From Acetobacter peroxydans (GTDB taxonomy: Bacteria > Pseudomonadota > Alphaproteobacteria > Acetobacterales > Acetobacteraceae), in NCBI RefSeq assembly GCF_006539345.1, contig NZ_BJMV01000007.1:1-64000 (forward strand): 64,000 nt of DNA. Direction: 5' to 3'. The notes below the pieces were generated by a model, which saw only the letters and a program-made list of their open reading frames with translations, made no database searches and was not told the origin of the DNA. The translations under genes were made by a program, and so were the position numbers. Shown piece after piece: positions 60,189-64,000 of this stretch; position 1 is the first letter of the stretch; each line of letters opens with the position of its first letter.

Positions 60189-61373
60189 CTAGCTGGCGCG
60201 GCCGTCATTGGGGATGGCTTCCGTATAGGAGCGGTTTTTCCATACGACGCCGCGCCCCCGATGGTGATTGACAGCCGAGCCGATCGTAGCCGCCGTATAG
60301 AAGCCAGCAATGAACGGCAGCGCCAGCGCCCAGAGCGGCGAGAGATGGAAACGCCGCAGCGTGGGCAGAAACGAGCAGATAGAGGCCAGCCATGTGGCCG
60401 CTCCGATCCAGCGGGCCGGGCCGTGGGCGAACAGGCCCAGCATGGCGGGGAGAACCCACACCAGCACCATGCCCAGAACGGTCAGAACCAGCAGCAGGGG
60501 CGAAAAACGCAGTTGCACATAGGCGGTGCGTGCGATCATGCGCCAGATATCGGCCGCGCCGGGATAGGGCCGGATGGAGCGCGCCAGCCGGGAATGGCCA
60601 AGATACAGCAGGCCTCCCGCTTCCTTGACACAGCGGGCCAGGGTGCAGTCGTCGATCAGCGCGCCTTTTAGTGCATCTATGCCACCGATAGAGCGCAGCA
60701 TGGTGCGTTCCAGCAGAATGGTGCCGCCCGCGGCCCCCGCCGTCCGGCTTTTGGGGTTGTTCACTCTGGCGAAGGGGTAAAGCAGCGCGAAAAAGAAGAC
60801 AAAAGCCGGCACCAGCGCGCGTTCGGCCAGACTGTCGCACTGTAGTTCCACCATTTCCGACACCATGTGCAGGCGGTCGGCCTGCGCCTTGCGGACCAGC
60901 GTGGCCACATGCTGGGGGGCGTGGATAATGTCGGCATCGGTCAGCAGGATATAACCCTCATCCTGCGGCGCGCGGCGCTCGGCTTCCTGCACGCCTTGCG
61001 AGACCGCCCAGAGCTTGCCGCTCCAGCCGGGTTGCGGGGCCACGCCGTCGAGCACGCTCAGGCGGCCGGAGGGATCAGGCAGGGCGCGTGCCAGTGGGCC
61101 TGTCTCATCCGCGCTGCGGTCATTGACCAGAATGATGGAGAGCGGGCCGGGATAGTCCTGCGCTATCAGGGACGACAGGGCGACTTCGATGGACTCGGCT
61201 TCGTCACGCGCCGGTACGACAATAGTGACGGCAGGCGCGCTGCCTTCAGCCGTGGGAATGATCTGATCCGGCGTTGCGGGGGCGAGAATAGGGCCTTTCT
61301 GCCAGAAGCGTCCATGGAAGAAGATGAGCACCACCCAGATGGCGGCGCACAGGACGGCGAGAGCCAGGAGCAT
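60189..61373 (-). CDS. hpnB: Hopanoid-associated glycosyltransferase
   Basis: A 394-residue family 2 glycosyltransferase. A first membrane helix (LALAVLCAAIWVVLIFF) is followed by the catalytic domain (VTIVVPARDEAESIEVAL, LVNDRSADET, then LLTDADIIH with the metal-binding DAD) and by two or three C-terminal helices (LLVLTVLGMVLVWVLPAML). It sits 20 bp after hpnA and probably adds a sugar to the hopanoid side chain; the exact step is not settled. Confidence 0.92.
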   Translation of the reverse strand: MLLALAVLCAAIWVVLIFFHGRFWQKGPILAPATPDQIIPTAEGSAPAVTIVVPARDEAESIEVALSSLIAQDYPGPLSIILVNDRSADETGPLARALPDPSGRLSVLDGVAPQPGWSGKLWAVSQGVQEAERRAPQDEGYILLTDADIIHAPQHVATLVRKAQADRLHMVSEMVELQCDSLAERALVPAFVFFFALLYPFARVNNPKSRTAGAAGGTILLERTMLRSIGGIDALKGALIDDCTLARCVKEAGGLLYLGHSRLARSIRPYPGAADIWRMIARTAYVQLRFSPLLLVLTVLGMVLVWVLPAMLGLFAHGPARWIGAATWLASICSFLPTLRRFHLSPLWALALPFIAGFYTAATIGSAVNHHRGRGVVWKNRSYTEAIPNDGRAS

Positions 61374-61392
61374 GAATGCCTGCCTTTCTTTC

Positions 61393-62394
61393 TTACTTCA
61401 GCATCCCGTTGGACTGGAACCACGCAATAGCGTCCGCCACGGCCTCACGCGCGGGGCGGGGGCTGTAACCGAGTTCGCGTATGGCTTTGTCGGAGGAAAA
61501 GAACATTTTCTTGCGCGACATGGCCAGCATCTCGCGGGTGACGCGCGGCGTGATGCCAAACGCACGTGAAAGCCATTCCGAGACAACCGCTACCGGCCAG
61601 ATGACTTCCTGCGGGAGGCTGATTTTCGGGGGCGGCACGTGGGCAATCTCCGAAACCATGGCGAACAGGTCGCGCAGGAGGAAGTTCTGCCCGCCCAGAA
61701 TGTATTTCTCGCCAATCACGCCGCGTTCCAGCGCCAGCGCATGGCCTTCGGCCACGTCATCCACATGCACGATATTCACGCCCGTATCCACATAGGCAGG
61801 CATACGGCCTGCGGCGCAGTCCAGAATCATCTGGCCGGTGGGGGTGGGCTTGATGTCGCGTGGGCCAACGGGGGTGGATGGATTGACAATGACGGCGGGC
61901 AGGCCGGCCTCACGCACAAGGCGCAGCACTTCCTGCTCTGCACGGTATTTTGAACGCTTGTATATGCCAATAACCGCGTGTTCGCGCACGGGCGTGGTTT
62001 CATCTGCCACGCTGCCATCCCCAATCAGCCCCAGAGCGGCCACGGAGGAGCAGTAGACGATGCGCTCCACCCCTGCAGCCTGCGCGGCCAGCATGAGCAG
62101 GCGCGTGCCTTCCACGTTGGCTTTCATCATGGGGGCGGGGTCTGGCACCCAGAGCCGGTAATCCGCCGCGACATGAAAGACATAGCGGCAGCCCTGCACC
62201 GCCTGGGCGAAGGTTTCGGGGCTGGAGAGATCGCCTTCCACCAACTCGGCCGGAATATCGGCAATGTTGCGCCGGTCGCTGCCTGCGCGCACCATCAGCC
62301 GCAGGTTATGCCCGCGCGCCAGCAGCGTGCGCGCCACGGCAGACCCGACAAAACCTGTAGCGCCGGTGACAAGTGTTGGGGCGGTGGCGGTCAT
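61393..62394 (-). CDS. hpnA: Hopanoid-associated sugar epimerase
   Basis: 333 residues from the ATG at 62392-62394. It is an extended short-chain dehydrogenase: NAD-binding VTGATGFVGSAVA at the start, and YKRSK as the Y-x3-K catalytic pair near residue 150. It is named for its constant link with hopanoid genes; it probably changes the sugar that is attached to the hopanoid. It is the first gene of the leftward row hpnA-B-C-D-E-shc-hpnG. The divergent gene hpnL starts 215 bp away, so both promoters lie in 62395-62609. Confidence 0.92.
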   Translation of the reverse strand: MTATAPTLVTGATGFVGSAVARTLLARGHNLRLMVRAGSDRRNIADIPAELVEGDLSSPETFAQAVQGCRYVFHVAADYRLWVPDPAPMMKANVEGTRLLMLAAQAAGVERIVYCSSVAALGLIGDGSVADETTPVREHAVIGIYKRSKYRAEQEVLRLVREAGLPAVIVNPSTPVGPRDIKPTPTGQMILDCAAGRMPAYVDTGVNIVHVDDVAEGHALALERGVIGEKYILGGQNFLLRDLFAMVSEIAHVPPPKISLPQEVIWPVAVVSEWLSRAFGITPRVTREMLAMSRKKMFFSSDKAIRELGYSPRPAREAVADAIAWFQSNGMLK

Positions 62395-62609
62395 GCGTGG
62401 GGCCTCTGTACAAATGGGTGCCTGAAACGGGGCAGGTGGATCAGTCTGAAACGTACGGTTTGTTTCTTTATCCTGACGCATGAGGTGGCGCCAGACCCCG
62501 TGGTGGTGTAAGGGGGCGGTTCATTCATAGACATGCCCGCAAGGGGTCTCTGTCAGGCCCTCAGGGCGGGCAGGCCCATCTGGCGTGATGGGCGGACAGA
62601 GCTGGTACC

Positions 62610-63671
62610 TTGAAGAAGCTTACTGTTTTTCTCACTTTCCTCGGGCTGGTTGTCATTACTGCTGCCATGGCATGGAGCGGGTTCGATTCCGTCCTCCATG
62701 CCGTTTTGCGCATTGGCATGGGTGGTTTTGTCGCTGTTGTCTGCTGCCAGCTTGTCGTTAATGGCGTGCTGGGTCTGGCCTGGCACGCGGCTTTTCCCGA
62801 GATCGGGTATCTGAAGCTTCTGGGCGCGCGCATGGTCAGGGATGCAGCCGCCACATGCCTGCCCTTTTCACAGGTCGGGGGTATGGTGGTGGGGATCCGC
62901 GCCACCTGCTCCGGCCATGGCCTGCACCCCACGCGCTCCGGCAGGCAGGTTGAACTGCCCGAAGCAACCTGCGCCAACCTTGTGGACATCACCACCGAAG
63001 TCATGGGGCAGGTGGCTTTTGTGCTGCTGGCGGTGGCGTGCCTGGTCGTGCACCAGCGTTCCAGCCCGTTTGTCCTGCCGGTGGTGATCGGGGCGGCCTT
63101 TCTCATGGTCGGGGTGAGCGGCTTTATCTGGACCCAGCGGCATGGCGGCAATATCTTCCGTCGTTTCGGCGGAGCGATCACCCGCAACATCGCCAGCCAG
63201 TGGCATGATAACCTGCAGGCCGGGGCGGACCATATGCAGGAACGCCTTGAGGCGGCCTGGAACCGCCCCTGGCATATTGCGCGGTCGGCGGCGTATCATC
63301 TGGTGGGGTGGCTGGGCAGCGCGGGTATTCTCTGGCTGACAGCGCATTTTCTGGGCGCGAGCCTGACCTTTGCGGATGCCGTGGCGGTGGAAGGCGTGAC
63401 CTGTGCCATTATGTCCATGGGGTTTCTGGTGCCGGGGAGCCTCGGCGTGCAGGAAGGGGCTTATATGGCACTGGGGCACGCGTTCGGCATAGAGCCCTCG
63501 GTGGCGTTGGGCCTGTCCCTGCTGCGGCGCGGGCGTGAAATCATCATTGGTATTCCGGTTCTGCTGGCATGGCAGATCATGGAAATGCGGAGCTTGCGAA
63601 CCGCCGGGCGTACGGAGAAAGCCGCCGCGCCGGTCGCCTCTCCCACCATGGAGGACAAGAGCATTGGCTGA
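62610..63671 (+). CDS. hpnL: HpnL-like membrane protein (putative hopanoid transport)
   Basis: A 353-residue membrane protein of the UPF0104/lysylphosphatidylglycerol synthase TM-region type, with about eight hydrophobic segments (for example VFLTFLGLVVITAAMAW at the start). It keeps MGFLVPGSLGVQEGAYM, the mark of this superfamily. I set a TTG start at 62610 because the first helix begins two residues later. In alphaproteobacteria HpnL is tied to hopanoid distribution or transport. It is divergent from hpnA and overlaps the following gene. Confidence 0.82.
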   Translation: MKKLTVFLTFLGLVVITAAMAWSGFDSVLHAVLRIGMGGFVAVVCCQLVVNGVLGLAWHAAFPEIGYLKLLGARMVRDAAATCLPFSQVGGMVVGIRATCSGHGLHPTRSGRQVELPEATCANLVDITTEVMGQVAFVLLAVACLVVHQRSSPFVLPVVIGAAFLMVGVSGFIWTQRHGGNIFRRFGGAITRNIASQWHDNLQAGADHMQERLEAAWNRPWHIARSAAYHLVGWLGSAGILWLTAHFLGASLTFADAVAVEGVTCAIMSMGFLVPGSLGVQEGAYMALGHAFGIEPSVALGLSLLRRGREIIIGIPVLLAWQIMEMRSLRTAGRTEKAAAPVASPTMEDKSIG

Positions 63672-64000
63672 GGTGCAGGTGCCTGTTTTCGATACGCTGC
63701 TTGTTGTCGGGCCGGGGCTTATCGGGTCTTCCGTGCTGCGGCGTGCGCGTGCGCGCGGCACTCTGGCCCGCAGGCTGATTGCTGCTGATAGCAGCGCCGC
63801 CGTTTGCGCGCGTGTGCGCGAACTGGACCTGGCGGATGAAGTCACGACCGATCTCGCGGCGGCGGCTGCACAGGCTGACTGCGTCATGCTGTGCGTGCCT
63901 GTGGGGGCGATGGGAGAAGTGGCGGCGCAGGTTATACCCGCCATGAAAAGCGGCGCGGTGCTGACTGATGTGGGTTCCACCAAGGTTTCGGTCATTGAGG
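63664..64000 (+). CDS. tyrA: Prephenate/arogenate dehydrogenase, N-terminal part
   Basis: The gene runs off the right edge; about 112 residues are visible. They form the NAD-binding half: LLVVGPGLIGSSVLRRARAR, then DCVMLCVPVGAM and AVLTDVGSTKVSVIE, the standard pattern of TyrA enzymes in tyrosine synthesis. The start is either the TTG at 63664, inside the hpnL stop region, or the GTG at 63673. Overlap with hpnL suggests that both are read from one transcript. Confidence 0.85.
   Translation, partial: MAEVQVPVFDTLLVVGPGLIGSSVLRRARARGTLARRLIAADSSAAVCARVRELDLADEVTTDLAAAAAQADCVMLCVPVGAMGEVAAQVIPAMKSGAVLTDVGSTKVSVIE

Overview
The window looks like a chromosome segment of an acetic acid bacterium (Acetobacteraceae; a motile genus such as Acetobacter is my inference). 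The right third carries the complete hopanoid cluster hpnA-B-C-D-E-shc-hpnG with a divergent hpnL, which is typical of that family. The left end carries a flagellin gene. No 16S gene or other species marker is present, so the genus is not proven.

Layout. (1) 1-8018: a mixed accessory stretch with a partial unknown ORF, an unknown small protein, a DHA2-type drug exporter, a methyltransferase plus a decayed fragment of it, a solitary MazF/PemK-like toxin, a 547-residue flagellin, and a divergent Hin/Pin-type serine recombinase. (2) 8019-45967: three integrated islands placed head to tail next to one tRNA-Leu(UAA) gene (45883-45967, minus strand). Each island is marked on its right by a copy of the tRNA 3' end (8019 decayed, 18334, 33542, and the tRNA itself). 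Each of the last three copies has a tyrosine integrase pointing leftwards 60-100 bp away (17996-18270 truncated, 31847-33448 intact, 44189-45796 intact). Island 1 (8019-18356) holds a Fic protein, a type I restriction-modification operon, hipB with a broken hipA, and an IS427-group insertion sequence that cut off its integrase. Island 2 (18334-33568) is AT-rich and looks like a mobilizable replicon: resolvase, Lon-like AAA+ ATPase, three Flp-type pilins (two with long related C-terminal domains), relaxase with a nested gene, MobC-like protein, a candidate oriT, a primase-type Rep protein with an origin-like repeat field, two tandem promoter-terminator units that look like small RNAs, a lipoprotein, and an integrase. 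Island 3 (33542-45909) has a second type I system with a HepT-MntA toxin-antitoxin pair inside the operon, a DUF6602-like nuclease candidate, and a relaxase/MobC/oriT set related to that of island 2.

(3) 46025-64000: chromosomal backbone of higher GC. It starts with a metallopeptidase, ycgN, and a small ABC-transporter operon whose ATPase has lost its catalytic residues. Two small membrane proteins, a MarR regulator and a DUF1656-HlyD-NodT efflux operon lacking its FUSC permease follow. Then come a heptanucleotide repeat, the hopanoid genes and the start of a prephenate dehydrogenase gene.

How the parts fit. The two type I systems, Fic, HipBA remnant and HepT-MntA make the tRNA-Leu locus a defence and mobility hot spot. 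Island 2 is the most unusual part: it combines a conjugative-mobilization module and its own replication initiator with pilin genes but no pilus-assembly machinery. The hopanoid operon makes squalene (HpnC, HpnD, HpnE), cyclises it (Shc) and adds side-chain sugars (HpnG, HpnA, HpnB); HpnL probably moves hopanoids to the outer membrane.
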